This document shows positions 25,571 through 35,234 of a stretch of 64,000 nt of DNA, one piece after another. Under the pieces are notes generated by a model. The model was not told the origin of the DNA and did not search any database. It worked only from the letters and a program-made list of their open reading frames with translations. How positions within the stretch are numbered: the stretch's first letter is position 1; each line of letters opens with the position of its first letter. The stretch is from assembly GCA_044347745.1 (NCBI GenBank), contig JBIKUD010000009.1, positions 1 through 64,000 on the forward strand, in the 5' to 3' direction. The position numbers and the translations under genes are program-made. Source of the stretch: JAIBBV01 sp044347745. GTDB lineage: Bacteria; Bdellovibrionota_C; UBA2361; JAFLCA01.

Positions 25571-27427
25571 TTATAAGATTGGCTCCGTGGGTGGCTGACC
25601 TGGCTGATTCGTTTGGATCGTTGAAGAACGTGGGAACTCGCGTAACTGGCCCCGTTGTAACTCTACCACACTAAACAGACGCTCAAATTCACCGTCTGCC
25701 CGTAGAGCAATTCTACCAGTTAATCCCTCGTAGACCTCAATTTGCTGCGCAGCTGCTGCCCAACTCATTTGATCAATCTGTTGCCTGCGAATAATTTCCT
25801 GCACAAGCGTGAGAGCATCAAAAGCCTGAGCAGCTAAAAAATCGGGAGATTGGTTATAGCGAGCACGATAATTCTGCACAAATTGCTGAACAGCTGGCCT
25901 TGCGCTGGCTGCAAAAAATGGACTTACAAAAATTGCGCCTCGCATTACGGTGCTACTTTGAGCAAGCTGGGGCGAATCCCAGTTCCCTACCCCAAGAGGC
26001 CGAATATTATCGCGATGCACATTTGAAAACGCACCAAAAAAGCGGGCGGCCAAGGTTAAACTATCGGGGAAAAACACAGCTTCAGCACCAGCCTCTTCAA
26101 TTGATTTTGCGAGCTGCACAAAGCTTTCACTCGAACCACGTGGGTACGATCCTTCAAATACGAGGTTCAATCCACGCGAACTCAGCTCATTTTTAAACGA
26201 CTCAGCAAATTCAAACCCACTTGCATCTGCAGGGGTGACAAGAGCGAATTTACGAATACCAACAGAAACATCACAAGCTTCTACAAGTGAATACACTTGA
26301 CTTCCGACAGTTGCGCCTAAGCGGAAAATTCCAGCGCCGAGAGGCAAATTACTATTTTTTGATAATGCCAATAGTGGTGTTCCAACTTGCCGAGCAATTT
26401 CGCTAGCCACATTTGCATGTTCCGCAATCAAAGGCCCTACAATAACTCGTGCCCCATCTGATGCAACCAGCGCACGAGTTTCCGATGCTGCTTGGGCTCC
26501 ATCTTCACCGGAATCCCGTACCACGAGTCTCACCAGTGGAGGAGATTCTGGTTCCAATTCAGATTTTTGGCCTTCAATTGCCAAAGCCATACCCTGCTGG
26601 GAACTTCGACCAAGAGAGGCCAATTTCCCCGTAGTCGGCAAAATAGCTCCTACCACAACAGAAGCTGTAATTGGTGGAGCGACTTGAACTGAGCCCAGGT
26701 CAGTAGCCTCGCCCCAAAGGCTTGCTACATTTGGTTGGACTCCACCACCGGACATTCTACGCGCCCTTTCTTCACCAATCAGTGAGCGCATATCCGAATC
26801 AGAGGACCAAAGCTCGCTAAGCTGATCAAGCTTTTCTGGCTCAACAGTTCTTAAAGCCAAGCGAATTCCGCGTTCTGCTGAAGGCTTTAATAATGGCGAT
26901 ACCTTTTCATCTCGTAAGGTACGGCCAAACCAAGCCAAAGATTGCTCTGCATCGGCGGTTCTTCCATAGGCATACCCGAAGACTAGCGCAAAAAGAACTG
27001 GAACATCATCGACCCCTTTGCCCGCGGTGCGAAAATAGGCACTCAAAGTTTGGAGAGCCTTTGGCCCCTCATCAAGGGCAAGCTCTGTACTGGCAATGCG
27101 TAGCGCCAATGCCTCTTGTTCACTCGCTCCCAACGATCCGGACTGAGCGCGATAGTAGCTCTCAAGCGCTCGGCTACGGAGATTTTGAATAAGGAGATCA
27201 TCTCCTTGCAATATAAGCGGCGAGCGAAGGCGCTCCCCAGAAAGATCTACTTTTTGCGGCCACAACTCCCAGGGTAGCGGGCGATGGGCATTTTGTGGTG
27301 AAGTCGTGCTTCTTTGAGCAATAGACGGAGATTGAAGGCCCTTAGGACTCTCATAGCGCCCATATGAACAGGCAAACTGCGCACTAATTACCAAAAAAGA
27401 GAGGAGTATTCTTGAGGTCCTAAACAT
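25571..27427 (-). CDS. LpoA-like periplasmic-binding-fold lipoprotein
   Basis: About 618 residues. The ATG at 27427 (MFRTSRILLSFLVISAQFAC) starts a lipoprotein signal with the lipobox cysteine near residue 20. Residues about 60-230 are helical repeats (TPR-like). Residues about 250-610 are a type 1 periplasmic-binding fold (VVVGAILPTTGKLASLGRSSQQGM, VRDSGEDGAQAASETRALVA, VIVGPLI). This two-part design is that of LpoA, the outer-membrane activator of PBP1A, and of branched-chain amino acid receptors. The absence of ABC transporter genes favours an LpoA-like role in envelope growth. GGAAG lies a few nt upstream of the ATG. Confidence 0.7.
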   Translation of the reverse strand: MFRTSRILLSFLVISAQFACSYGRYESPKGLQSPSIAQRSTTSPQNAHRPLPWELWPQKVDLSGERLRSPLILQGDDLLIQNLRSRALESYYRAQSGSLGASEQEALALRIASTELALDEGPKALQTLSAYFRTAGKGVDDVPVLFALVFGYAYGRTADAEQSLAWFGRTLRDEKVSPLLKPSAERGIRLALRTVEPEKLDQLSELWSSDSDMRSLIGEERARRMSGGGVQPNVASLWGEATDLGSVQVAPPITASVVVGAILPTTGKLASLGRSSQQGMALAIEGQKSELEPESPPLVRLVVRDSGEDGAQAASETRALVASDGARVIVGPLIAEHANVASEIARQVGTPLLALSKNSNLPLGAGIFRLGATVGSQVYSLVEACDVSVGIRKFALVTPADASGFEFAESFKNELSSRGLNLVFEGSYPRGSSESFVQLAKSIEEAGAEAVFFPDSLTLAARFFGAFSNVHRDNIRPLGVGNWDSPQLAQSSTVMRGAIFVSPFFAASARPAVQQFVQNYRARYNQSPDFLAAQAFDALTLVQEIIRRQQIDQMSWAAAAQQIEVYEGLTGRIALRADGEFERLFSVVELQRGQLREFPRSSTIQTNQPGQPPTEPIL

Positions 27428-27832
27428 GCGCACTTCCAAACTCACAAATATTGATTATGCCTATACTCTTTTATTCACCGCCGACCTTTCACTCTCCCGC
27501 GAAATAGGGACCAGTTAAAGTGTAGCGGTGATAAGAAATCAACGAAACCCTGCAATCATTACTGGGGGTTGAGATGATTTAGAGATACCCATAGTAGGAT
27601 GTGGCGCCTGGTGCAAGGATCCGCGGCAATTTGGCAAAAATTACTCGTTCTCACCCATCACCCTTTAATCCCGCAATTAGCCAACCTATTGAATTTTAAC
27701 GCTTTATACAGATTCCATAACATGCCGAATAAGCTCGAGCTTCAGAAAATACAGATTTGGGAGTAGGCCTCCTTTCTCATCTCGGGTACGATGCCGGGCA
27801 CCATATTAATGTATATTGAGGACCTAGGATTT
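27428..27832. other. Divergent intergenic region, lipoprotein genes
   Basis: About 400 bp between two divergently read genes. No frame on either strand is supported apart from short extensions, and I see no convincing -35/-10 pair, hairpin or repeat. Promoters for both neighbours must lie here. Confidence 0.5.
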
Positions 27833-28636
27833 ATGAAAAAGGTTTTTCTCCTACTCTATACCCTTTGTCTTCTCGGATCTTGCACAAGCGGTGGCTCAAA
27901 TGATCAACCAGAAGTTGTGCCACTTCAAAATGCGTGTGAAGTAATTGGTTTGAATCCCCGGATAATTTCTGGCACTGCCTGCGCAGAGACAAATTCCCCC
28001 GTTGCAAAGGTGCTCATCGTAAATCAAGACAACTCGCAAGGTTTGTGCACCGGAACCTTTCTCAGCGCGAACAAAGTGCTCACTGCAGCCCATTGTTTTC
28101 TTGGTAAATCAGTGCGTTTCGTGTTTGTTGAACTAAACGGAGAATCGTCCCTTGCCAGCTCTGTTGTGGTCCATCCCCAAGCAGCGATCGTTCTGGAGGG
28201 CTCTGTGCCAAAAGTTGCAAATGATGTCGCTATTATTACTCTTTCTGCTAACCGCGCCGTAAACACCCTGCCTATTTTGGTAAGCGCCACCATCAAGAGA
28301 AATGACGTCTTCTCCATTTATGGCTATGGACTCGATGAAGCTGGCAATTTGCAGGTTTTAAGGAGCGGGCAATCAAAAGCCTCCAGCGTCAATGATCAGC
28401 ACATAACTGCTAAATTTGAAAATGTCGGAAGCAATAGTTGTAACGGAGACTCAGGAGGACCAGCGCTTTTAACTATTTTAAAAGATGGCGTTGCTCAGAG
28501 CGGAATTGTGGGCCTTGTCTCAAGCGGTAGTAATCCATCCTGTCTCAGCGGCGATGAATCGGTTTATGCACATGTCGCTTCTTCTATCATGTTAGACTTC
28601 ATTCAAGATCAGGTACCTGAGCTTAGGTTGCTGTAG
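27833..28636 (+). CDS. Trypsin-like serine protease lipoprotein
   Basis: 268 residues from the ATG at 27833, after an AGGA site. The signal ends LLGSC, a lipobox, and a short Ser/Gly linker follows. It is a chymotrypsin-fold protease: the mature start resembles IISGT, then LTAAHCF (H87), NDVAIITL (D131) and CNGDSGGPALL (S207). The oxyanion glycine is intact, so it should be active. A lipidated trypsin-like enzyme is common in predatory and deltaproteobacterial genomes, but the substrate is unknown. It is followed 14 bp later by a membrane protein gene. Confidence 0.88.
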   Translation: MKKVFLLLYTLCLLGSCTSGGSNDQPEVVPLQNACEVIGLNPRIISGTACAETNSPVAKVLIVNQDNSQGLCTGTFLSANKVLTAAHCFLGKSVRFVFVELNGESSLASSVVVHPQAAIVLEGSVPKVANDVAIITLSANRAVNTLPILVSATIKRNDVFSIYGYGLDEAGNLQVLRSGQSKASSVNDQHITAKFENVGSNSCNGDSGGPALLTILKDGVAQSGIVGLVSSGSNPSCLSGDESVYAHVASSIMLDFIQDQVPELRLL

Positions 28637-28650
28637 TCGCGAAGTCCTGT

Positions 28651-29568
28651 ATGCCGCCACCAACTGTCATTACAAAAGTTTACGCTACTTTTAGAGATAA
28701 CCTTGTCCGCGTGCGCTTTAGGCCCATTTACGACGAGCTGCTCATGCCCCTTAAAGTGCTTAAGCATGGGCATATTCCACTTCTTCTCTATGTGTTTGGA
28801 ATCTTGTATGCGCTACCCTGGATTTTTAACGAGAGTTCTCGTTTGGCTATCTCAGCCGCACGCGAAGCACTGATTACCGCAAAAGCACCGCTTTGGGCAT
28901 TCTCCTATTTGACCTTTTTTTTAAAAATCGCACTTGGGGTTCTTCTCTTTCCGTTTGCTGTTATCGCTTGCGTACTGCCCGTGCGTGAAATTTGGATACA
29001 CGGAAAACTGGCTATTATTCCAACACTTCACGAAACGCTCACAAGCTATCCGTTGGCGCTACGTTCAAGCAGTCTTGCCATACGCTACTCGTTGCATAAA
29101 TTATTTCCAGCTTTGGTACTTATTGCCATGTATTTCTTTTTTACCCACAAGGTGAAACAAGACTTTGTCTATTTGGCGCTTCTTGGCACCACTGTTTTGG
29201 TGAGCTTATATGCCACCAAGGCGTCCTTCCCTATTCTATTTGCCCCGGTTCTGGCTGTATGCGCACAAATGAACCCCGTTGCAGCAGTACAACTCTCTGA
29301 ATCTTTACTTAAACCCCGCTCACTCCAGCTTCTATCAATTATTACCGCCGGGCTTGGATCAGTAATTGCCTACACTATTTGCTTATTTGGCACGCCGTTC
29401 CCCATGTTGAGCCGCTTTGAAGTTCTACATGCAGTGGGGTTAAGCTTTTTAATCTGGTATTTTTTGACCCTCATCGTCTTCCAATGCATGCGCTCTGTGA
29501 CAAAGTCAGAAGTCGTCGCAAGCGAACCAAGGGGGACGCTCCAGCAGCCTATGCCGTCCGCCAATTAA
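28651..29568 (+). CDS. Integral membrane protein of unknown function
   Basis: 305 residues with six or seven hydrophobic segments (for example IPLLLYVFGILYALPW, LTFFLKIALGVLLFPFAVIACVL, LFPALVLIAMYFFF, LGTTVLVSLYA, and a last one near AVGLSFLIWYFLTLIVF). I do not recognise the family. It contains no catalytic motif I can name. The start ATG lies 14 bp after the protease gene stop, and they may be cotranscribed. Downstream, 29569-29773 has no supported gene. Confidence 0.7.
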   Translation: MPPPTVITKVYATFRDNLVRVRFRPIYDELLMPLKVLKHGHIPLLLYVFGILYALPWIFNESSRLAISAAREALITAKAPLWAFSYLTFFLKIALGVLLFPFAVIACVLPVREIWIHGKLAIIPTLHETLTSYPLALRSSSLAIRYSLHKLFPALVLIAMYFFFTHKVKQDFVYLALLGTTVLVSLYATKASFPILFAPVLAVCAQMNPVAAVQLSESLLKPRSLQLLSIITAGLGSVIAYTICLFGTPFPMLSRFEVLHAVGLSFLIWYFLTLIVFQCMRSVTKSEVVASEPRGTLQQPMPSAN

Positions 29569-29773
29569 AACAGCTTAAAAATTTGGAGCATTTATCTGCG
29601 CTGTACTCAGGGGATTGCCAAAAAAGAGATAGGAAAATTAAGATTTTCCGAATATTTTCGTTGGTAATAGCTGCAATAAGCAAAAAGTTATTGTCTCTGC
29701 GTTTAAAGAAACATATGCTTCCTTGGTCCCTCTCATTCACATCTTAGTGTTTGTTCTTTAGGTGGAGTAACCA

Positions 29774-30265
29774 ATGTTCAAAGCCGCTTTCGCTAGTTTA
29801 ATAGCACTTTCTGTAATCATAGTTCCCAGCAGCTCCTTTGCTCACGAAGAACATGAAATTCCAGCTGGTTGTAAGAAGATTGTGCCATTGGGCTCACTCA
29901 TATACAAAGGTTGCGCAGCCTCTGGACACCTCAAAAATACTGAACGTGGCAAAAGCGTAGCGCTAATTGCGAAAGCAGGGTTTAAAAAATTTAAACCATC
30001 AAAGTGTATGAAAATTTATAACCACGAAGGGCAAACAATCGGTGGACTATACCTTTATTCAGGAAACCTTACTCCACCAAATGGCCCCTACCAGTGGCGA
30101 GCATACAGCGACTATGTGTCAGGCTGTGGAAAGGGTCTTACTATGACCAAACTTAAGAAAGTGTCAAAGAATCAAGAAATTTACATTCGTGTAAACAACA
30201 CCGCAAAACAATGCATCAAAATTGAAAAAGCCTATTCTAACAAAAATTCTTCGCAAAAGTGCTAA
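29774..30265 (+). CDS. Small secreted protein of unknown function
   Basis: 163 residues with a Sec signal peptide ending SSSFAH, then HEEHEIPAGCKKIVP. Four to six cysteines (including GCAASG, KCMKIYN, SGCGKG, KQCIKI and a C-terminal KC) could form disulfides outside the cell. GGTGGAG is a ribosome site 6 nt before the ATG. The mature part is basic and beta-like. No family is recognised. A strong hairpin follows at 30298. Confidence 0.65.
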   Translation: MFKAAFASLIALSVIIVPSSSFAHEEHEIPAGCKKIVPLGSLIYKGCAASGHLKNTERGKSVALIAKAGFKKFKPSKCMKIYNHEGQTIGGLYLYSGNLTPPNGPYQWRAYSDYVSGCGKGLTMTKLKKVSKNQEIYIRVNNTAKQCIKIEKAYSNKNSSQKC

Positions 30266-30297
30266 CATTCAAACCAGCCTAATTGCGACGTAAAACA

Positions 30298-30339
30298 AAG
30301 AAAGGGTCTGCTTTGAACCATCAAAGCAGACCCTTTCTT
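30298..30339. terminator. Bidirectional hairpin between a secreted-protein gene and dnaJ
   Basis: A perfect 19-bp stem (30298-30316 with 30321-30339) and a 4-nt loop ACCA, with A- and T-rich stem bases. It lies 30 bp past one stop and 58 bp before the other and suits both convergent genes. Next to it TTCTTATGAGGAG is present twice in tandem (30335-30347 and 30348-30360). Confidence 0.8.
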
Positions 30340-30396
30340 ATGAGGAGTTCTTATGAGGAGAGCTTACCCTTTAAATCGGTAGTTCCCGAATATTCT

Positions 30397-31524
30397 CTAA
30401 CTAAACATATTCTTCATCTTATCAAAGAAGCCCTTCTCATCAGCTTCAAGGTTTTCTTCATCAAACACCTTGAGCTTCTCAATTGCAGCCCGCTGTTTCT
30501 CTGATAATTTTTTTGGCACTTTCACGACAAGGCGAACATGCTGGTCCCCACGTCGTGTGGTTCCTAACACTTGGATACCCTTATTTTTGAGGCGAAACAC
30601 TTTACCAGAAGGGGTTCCTGCGGGCACTTTAAGCGCTACTGGCCCTTCAAGTGTCGGAACCTGCATTTCTCCACCCAGAGCTGCTACCGCGTACGAAATT
30701 GGCACCTCGCAAACGACCTCACTTTCTTGGCGCTCAAAGAAAGGATGTTCCTTAACCGAGATTTGCACGTACAAATCACCGGCTGCTCCACCCCCCGTAC
30801 CAGCCTCGCCCTCGCCACGCAATTTGAGGCGTTGACCATTATCAATTCCTGCTGGAATTTTTACATTAATTTTACTCGGAACTGCGCGCAAACCATCCCC
30901 ACGGCAAAATCCGCACGGATTTTTTATTATCTGCCCAGCACCACCACATACATGGCAAGGTCGAGCCAAAGTAAAGAAGCCTTGTTGAACTCGAACCTGG
31001 CCCGATCCAGCGCATGTTTGACAGGTTTCAGGCTTAGAACCTCTCTGAGCACCTGTGCCATCGCAAGAATCACAATGGACTCGCTTTTCTATTTTAATCT
31101 CTTTTTCAGCACCAAATGCAGCCTCTTCGAAGCTTATCTCAAGATCGTACTTGAGATCTCGGCCGCTCCTTCCCCTGGTGCGGCGTCCACCTTGTGCTTG
31201 TCCTGCTCCGCCAAAAAAAGATCCAAAGATATCACCGAAAATATCCTCAAATCCTGAGAAATCTCCCTGGAATCCACCAAATCCGGCTCCAGCACCTTGC
31301 TCGAATGCCGCATGACCAAACTGGTCGTAACGCTTTCGTGCTTCGGGATCACTAAGCACATTATATGCTGCGGTAGCTTCTTTAAACTTCTCTTCTGCTG
31401 CCTTGTCTCCTGGATTGCGGTCGGGATGATACTGAAGCGCCTTTTTTCGGTACGCTTTCTTAATCTCGTCGGCGCTGGCGGATTTTTCAACGCCGAGCAG
31501 TTCGTAATAATCCTGCTTTGACAA
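30397..31524 (-). CDS. dnaJ: Chaperone protein DnaJ
   Basis: About 375 residues. The J domain has DYYELLGVEKSA and HPDRNPGD, a Gly/Phe-rich linker follows (GAGFGGFQGDFSGFEDIFGDIFG), and four CXXCXGXG zinc repeats come next (CDSCDGTG, CQTCAGSG, CHVCGGAG, CGFCRGDG), followed by the C-terminal substrate domains. I chose a TTG at 31524 (MSKQDYYELLG) because an AGAGGTGA site lies about 6 nt upstream and the protein then starts like other DnaJs. An in-frame GTG at 31533 would sit on top of that site. It delivers clients to DnaK. dnaK lies 61 bp upstream. Confidence 0.95.
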   Translation of the reverse strand: MSKQDYYELLGVEKSASADEIKKAYRKKALQYHPDRNPGDKAAEEKFKEATAAYNVLSDPEARKRYDQFGHAAFEQGAGAGFGGFQGDFSGFEDIFGDIFGSFFGGAGQAQGGRRTRGRSGRDLKYDLEISFEEAAFGAEKEIKIEKRVHCDSCDGTGAQRGSKPETCQTCAGSGQVRVQQGFFTLARPCHVCGGAGQIIKNPCGFCRGDGLRAVPSKINVKIPAGIDNGQRLKLRGEGEAGTGGGAAGDLYVQISVKEHPFFERQESEVVCEVPISYAVAALGGEMQVPTLEGPVALKVPAGTPSGKVFRLKNKGIQVLGTTRRGDQHVRLVVKVPKKLSEKQRAAIEKLKVFDEENLEADEKGFFDKMKNMFS

Positions 31525-31594
31525 GGCACTCACCTCTTACAACTCGGCCGCTCGTGAGGAGAGCATTCTCCCGACGACGGCCGATTAATGGTCA

Positions 31595-33532
31595 CTATTT
31601 GCTCGATGAGTCCCGGACTTCTTCGAAATCCGCATCAACTACATCCGCATCTTTGTCAGTTCCTGAATCGGTTGCTTGCTCCGACCCTGGATTCGCTGAA
31701 CCGCCTGCTGCCGCAGCACCCGCGGCCGCCTTCTTATATACTTCCTCTGAAAGCTTATGGCTGGCCTTGGTCAAGGTCTCCATAGCGGTCTTGATTGCCT
31801 CAGGCTCTTTGCTCTCAAGTGCCTTTTTCGCATCTTCAAGCGCTACGTTTACGTTACCCTTCTCTTCAGCACTCAATTTGTCGCCCAGGTCGCTCATTGA
31901 GCGCTCAGTCGCATAAATCAGAGAATCAAGTTGATTTCTTGCCTCAATAAGCTCTCGCTTCTTTTTATCTTCTTCAGCATGAGCCTCTGCATCTTTAATG
32001 CGCTGCTTAATCTCCTCTTCACTCAATCCACTGCTCGCGGTTATGCGAATAGACTGCTCCTTGCCAGTGCCAAGGTCCTTTGCTGACACATGCACAATTC
32101 CATTTGCATCAATATCGAAGGTAACTTCAATTTGAGGCACCCCACGAGGAGCTGGAGGGATTCCAACAAGCTCAAAGCGACCGAGGGTCTTGTTATCCCC
32201 AGCCATTTCGCGCTCACCCTGTAGCACATGAATCGACACTGCCGGCTGATTGTCGGAAGCTGTTGAGAACACTTGCGACTTTCGAGTAGGCACGGTGGTG
32301 TTCTTTTCAATAAGCTTAGTTGCTACGCCACCATACGTCTCAATACCAAGGCTCAGCGGAGTTACGTCAAGAAGCAGTACATCTTTCACTTCTCCCTGTA
32401 GCACCCCAGCTTGAACCGCAGCGCCAATAGCAACTGCCTCGTCTGGATTGACGCTCTTGGATGGCTCTTTGCCAAAAATTTCTTTTACCTTGGCTTGCAC
32501 TGCCGGCATGCGAGTCATACCGCCAACCAAGATCACTTCGCCAATTTGATCGGCACGCATACTAGCATCTTTTAGGGCAGTACGGCATGGCTCAATCAGA
32601 CGAGTCAGCAGGTCTGCACACAAAGACTCAAGCTTCGCGCGTGAAATCTTGATGTTAAGGTGTTTTGGACCAGATGCATCAGCTGTAATAAACGGAAGAT
32701 TAATGTCAGTTTCGAGCGAGGTTGAAAGCTCGTGTTTAGCCTTTTCAGAAGCCTCCTTAAGGCGCTGCAACGCAAGCGTGTCTTTACGCAAATCAATCCC
32801 TTGCTCTTTACGGAATTCATCAGCGAGGAAATCGACAATCTTATGGTCAAAATCTTCACCACCAAGATACGTGTCGCCATTTGTTGATTTAACCTCGAAT
32901 ACTCCGTCGCCAAGCTCGAGGATTGAGATATCAAACGTTCCACCACCAAGGTCAAACACTGCGATAGTCTTTTCTGCCTTTTTGTCTAATCCGTACGCTA
33001 AGGCAGCGGCCGTGGGCTCATTAATTATGCGAAGCACATTAAGACCTGCTATGCGCCCAGCATCTTTGGTAGCCTGACGCTGCGCATCGTCGAAGTATGC
33101 AGGCACTGTAATGACTGCATCGGTTACTTTTTCGCCAAGATAATCTTCAGCGGTTTGCTTCATCTTGGTCAAAACCATGGCAGAGACTTCTTGAGGGCTC
33201 TTGCCTTCACCGCGCATATTCACCCAGGCGTCGCCATTAGGTGCCTTTGCAAGCTCATACGGCAACACCTTTTTGGCTTTCTCAACTTCTGGAGATTCAA
33301 ACTTACGGCCAATTAAGCGCTTAACCGCGAAAATGGTGTTCTTGGGGTTGGTCACAGCCTGGCGGCGAGCCACCTGTCCAACAAGGCGTTCACCAGACTC
33401 AGCTGCTGCAACCACTGATGGCGTGGTGCGGGCGCCCTCGCTATTAGCGATGACCACCGGAGCTCCGGCTTCCATAACTGCCACACAGGAGTTTGTTGTT
33501 CCTAAATCTATTCCAATTACCTTCTTAGCCAT
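31595..33532 (-). CDS. dnaK: Chaperone protein DnaK (Hsp70)
   Basis: 645 residues, full length. The N terminus GIDLGTTNSCVAV, VFDLGGGTFDISIL and the LVGGMTRMPAVQ phosphate-binding blocks are intact. The substrate domain has LLLDVTPLSLGIETYGG, and the C terminus ends in DADVVDADFEEV as in proteobacterial DnaK. Its upstream partner is grpE (198-bp gap) and its downstream partner is dnaJ. No CIRCE element (TTAGCACTC-N9-GAGTGCTAA) is visible in the grpE-dnaK gap or before grpE. The leader contains an imperfect hairpin with GGCC arms just before dnaK. Confidence 0.97.
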   Translation of the reverse strand: MAKKVIGIDLGTTNSCVAVMEAGAPVVIANSEGARTTPSVVAAAESGERLVGQVARRQAVTNPKNTIFAVKRLIGRKFESPEVEKAKKVLPYELAKAPNGDAWVNMRGEGKSPQEVSAMVLTKMKQTAEDYLGEKVTDAVITVPAYFDDAQRQATKDAGRIAGLNVLRIINEPTAAALAYGLDKKAEKTIAVFDLGGGTFDISILELGDGVFEVKSTNGDTYLGGEDFDHKIVDFLADEFRKEQGIDLRKDTLALQRLKEASEKAKHELSTSLETDINLPFITADASGPKHLNIKISRAKLESLCADLLTRLIEPCRTALKDASMRADQIGEVILVGGMTRMPAVQAKVKEIFGKEPSKSVNPDEAVAIGAAVQAGVLQGEVKDVLLLDVTPLSLGIETYGGVATKLIEKNTTVPTRKSQVFSTASDNQPAVSIHVLQGEREMAGDNKTLGRFELVGIPPAPRGVPQIEVTFDIDANGIVHVSAKDLGTGKEQSIRITASSGLSEEEIKQRIKDAEAHAEEDKKKRELIEARNQLDSLIYATERSMSDLGDKLSAEEKGNVNVALEDAKKALESKEPEAIKTAMETLTKASHKLSEEVYKKAAAGAAAAGGSANPGSEQATDSGTDKDADVVDADFEEVRDSSSK

Positions 33533-33730
33533 GTGCGTTTTCCTACATTAATTCAAACTAAACGCCCGCCCCAAGCGAGCCCTAACTATTTGATATTATT
33601 AACTTTATAAATAAAAAACTCTTGCAGCCCGCCTCAAATCGCTTGCCTCGATAAGGTCTGTGACATACTTAATGAAGAGGTAAACATGACTGGGCCAAGA
33701 TTCAAGGCCAGGAGTCAAAGAAAATACCAT

Positions 33731-34363
33731 TTATTTCGAGGTATTATCAGCGCCTTCTTCTGGAGCAGCCGAAACTACCACCGCCGCATGCCTTAAGAGC
33801 TTATCTTTATACTGATAGGCCTTCTTAAGCTCGGTCACAACGGTGCCGGGCTTGTGCTCTACTGAGGTAATGCGACTAAGCGCATCATGTTTAGCTGGAT
33901 CAAAAACCTCACCAACCGCAGGTAACGCTTTAATCTCCCAACGGGCTAGCACATCCACAAATTGCTTGTGAATAAGTTCAATCCCCGACTTAAGTTTAGC
34001 TGGATCAGCCCCCGAATGACCTATTGCAAGTTCGAGGTTATCGAGCACCTCAAGCATATCGAAGGCAAGACGATCCCCCTGATAGCGCAACAATTCACTC
34101 TTTTCCTTAAGGGCGCGTTTCTTAAAGTTTTCAAAGTCTGCAAGTGTGCGTAAATACTTATCCTTGTTTGCTTCAGCCTCGGCTTTCAACGCAGCAATTT
34201 CTGCAGTGGTAGCAAAAGAAGCACCCTTTACTGTGCCAACCCCCTCCAGCGCCGAAAAATCGGCATCTCGTACCATAGACTCCTCTGACTGCTGAGTTTG
34301 GTTCTGCTCTACAGCTTCCTGCTCATTAACTTCAATATTGGTATTTTTTTCGGTTCCTTCCAT
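33731..34363 (-). CDS. grpE: Nucleotide exchange factor GrpE
   Basis: 210 residues from the ATG at 34363 (MEGTEKNTNIEVNEQE). The frame is open to 34429, but that segment is not family-like. An acidic flexible N terminus and a long coiled coil (AEIAALKAEAEANKDKYLRTLADFENFKKRA) precede the conserved GrpE signature LLDNLELAIGH and the beta domain with AVGEVFDPAKHDALSRI. It is a dimeric nucleotide exchange factor for DnaK. It is the first gene of grpE-dnaK-dnaJ and divergent from recO. Confidence 0.95.
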   Translation of the reverse strand: MEGTEKNTNIEVNEQEAVEQNQTQQSEESMVRDADFSALEGVGTVKGASFATTAEIAALKAEAEANKDKYLRTLADFENFKKRALKEKSELLRYQGDRLAFDMLEVLDNLELAIGHSGADPAKLKSGIELIHKQFVDVLARWEIKALPAVGEVFDPAKHDALSRITSVEHKPGTVVTELKKAYQYKDKLLRHAAVVVSAAPEEGADNTSK

Positions 34364-34418
34364 CGCCCTAACCCTTAGAATATGGCAAAGCTGTTCTCGC
34401 TTCTTACAAGCGCTCACA

Positions 34419-34447
34419 GGTATAATCATTCAAAATTAGTTTTGCAA
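34419..34447 (-). promoter_or_regulatory. Sigma-70-like promoter for grpE-dnaK-dnaJ
   Basis: On the minus strand TTGCAA (34447-34442), 17 bp spacer, TATACC (34424-34419), about 55 bp before the grpE ATG. The motif lies in the 110-bp gap shared with the divergent recO. It is housekeeping-like and not sigma-32-like. Confidence 0.55.
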
Positions 34448-34473
34448 ATTCACCAGCGAAGCCAGATTTACAC

Positions 34474-35091
34474 ATGCCTACCCCACTAGACAGCATACAT
34501 TGCGATGGAATTGTCCTCAGAACCTATGCAAGCGGTGAAGCCGATCTGGTATTAAGGTTGCTCACCAAAGATGAGGGCAAAATTTCAGCAATAGCCAAGC
34601 AGGCTCGAAAAAGCAAAAAACGCTTTGGATCAACCCTCGACGTATTTGACCATGGCCATTTCGAGCTCCTGCCGGGCAAATCTGGCCTACATGTCGTACG
34701 GCACTTTACGCCTTTGCCTGCTTTCCGGCAGATTCGAGAGGATTTATGGCGCATTACTTGCGCGTCCGTAGTTTGCGAGAGCACTGACTATTTATTAGTT
34801 GAAGCGGGCGGCGGAGAAGATGAAATCTACGAGAAAGTTCTGGAAATGCTCACTGCGCTCAATTCGAGCACAACGGTCGAAGAGTCTCTTCGGGTCGCCT
34901 ACTATAGCCTCAGTGGACTTTTGGGGTGCTTAGGGCTACTCGACCTCGAAACATTACCCAACCCCAGCACAAAACAACTACATGGCTTGCTTGCAATAGT
35001 AGAAGCGCAAGCCGGGAGAGCCTTAGCGAGTCGTGCGCAATTAGGAGAGCTTATTACTGGCTATGCTCGAAAAAGAGCACAAAATAATTAG
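34474..35091 (+). CDS. recO: DNA repair protein RecO
   Basis: 205 residues. The N-terminal OB fold is recognisable (CDGIVLRTYASGEADLVLRLLTKDEGKISAIAKQARKSKKRFGSTLDVFDHGHFEL). RecO loads RecA onto SSB-coated single strands with RecR. The protein is shorter than typical RecO (about 240 residues) and lacks the CXXC zinc cysteines found in many family members, so it may be the zinc-less variant. It is divergent from grpE. Confidence 0.85.
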   Translation: MPTPLDSIHCDGIVLRTYASGEADLVLRLLTKDEGKISAIAKQARKSKKRFGSTLDVFDHGHFELLPGKSGLHVVRHFTPLPAFRQIREDLWRITCASVVCESTDYLLVEAGGGEDEIYEKVLEMLTALNSSTTVEESLRVAYYSLSGLLGCLGLLDLETLPNPSTKQLHGLLAIVEAQAGRALASRAQLGELITGYARKRAQNN

Positions 35092-35234
35092 TGTATGCAA
35101 TTAAGCGGAACGGCTCTTTTGCACTTTTCGTGCACTACAACAAAAGTTAGCCTTGTTACGGGCCACTCTATGTGTGTTGAACCCAAGGCTCTTTTTTTGC
35201 AGACCTATTTTGATCAAAACCCTGTCCAGTCAGT

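Noticed and set aside
30571..31257. A 228-residue frame on the plus strand inside dnaJ.
   Set aside because: It runs antisense to a well-supported gene with all zinc repeats and the J domain intact.
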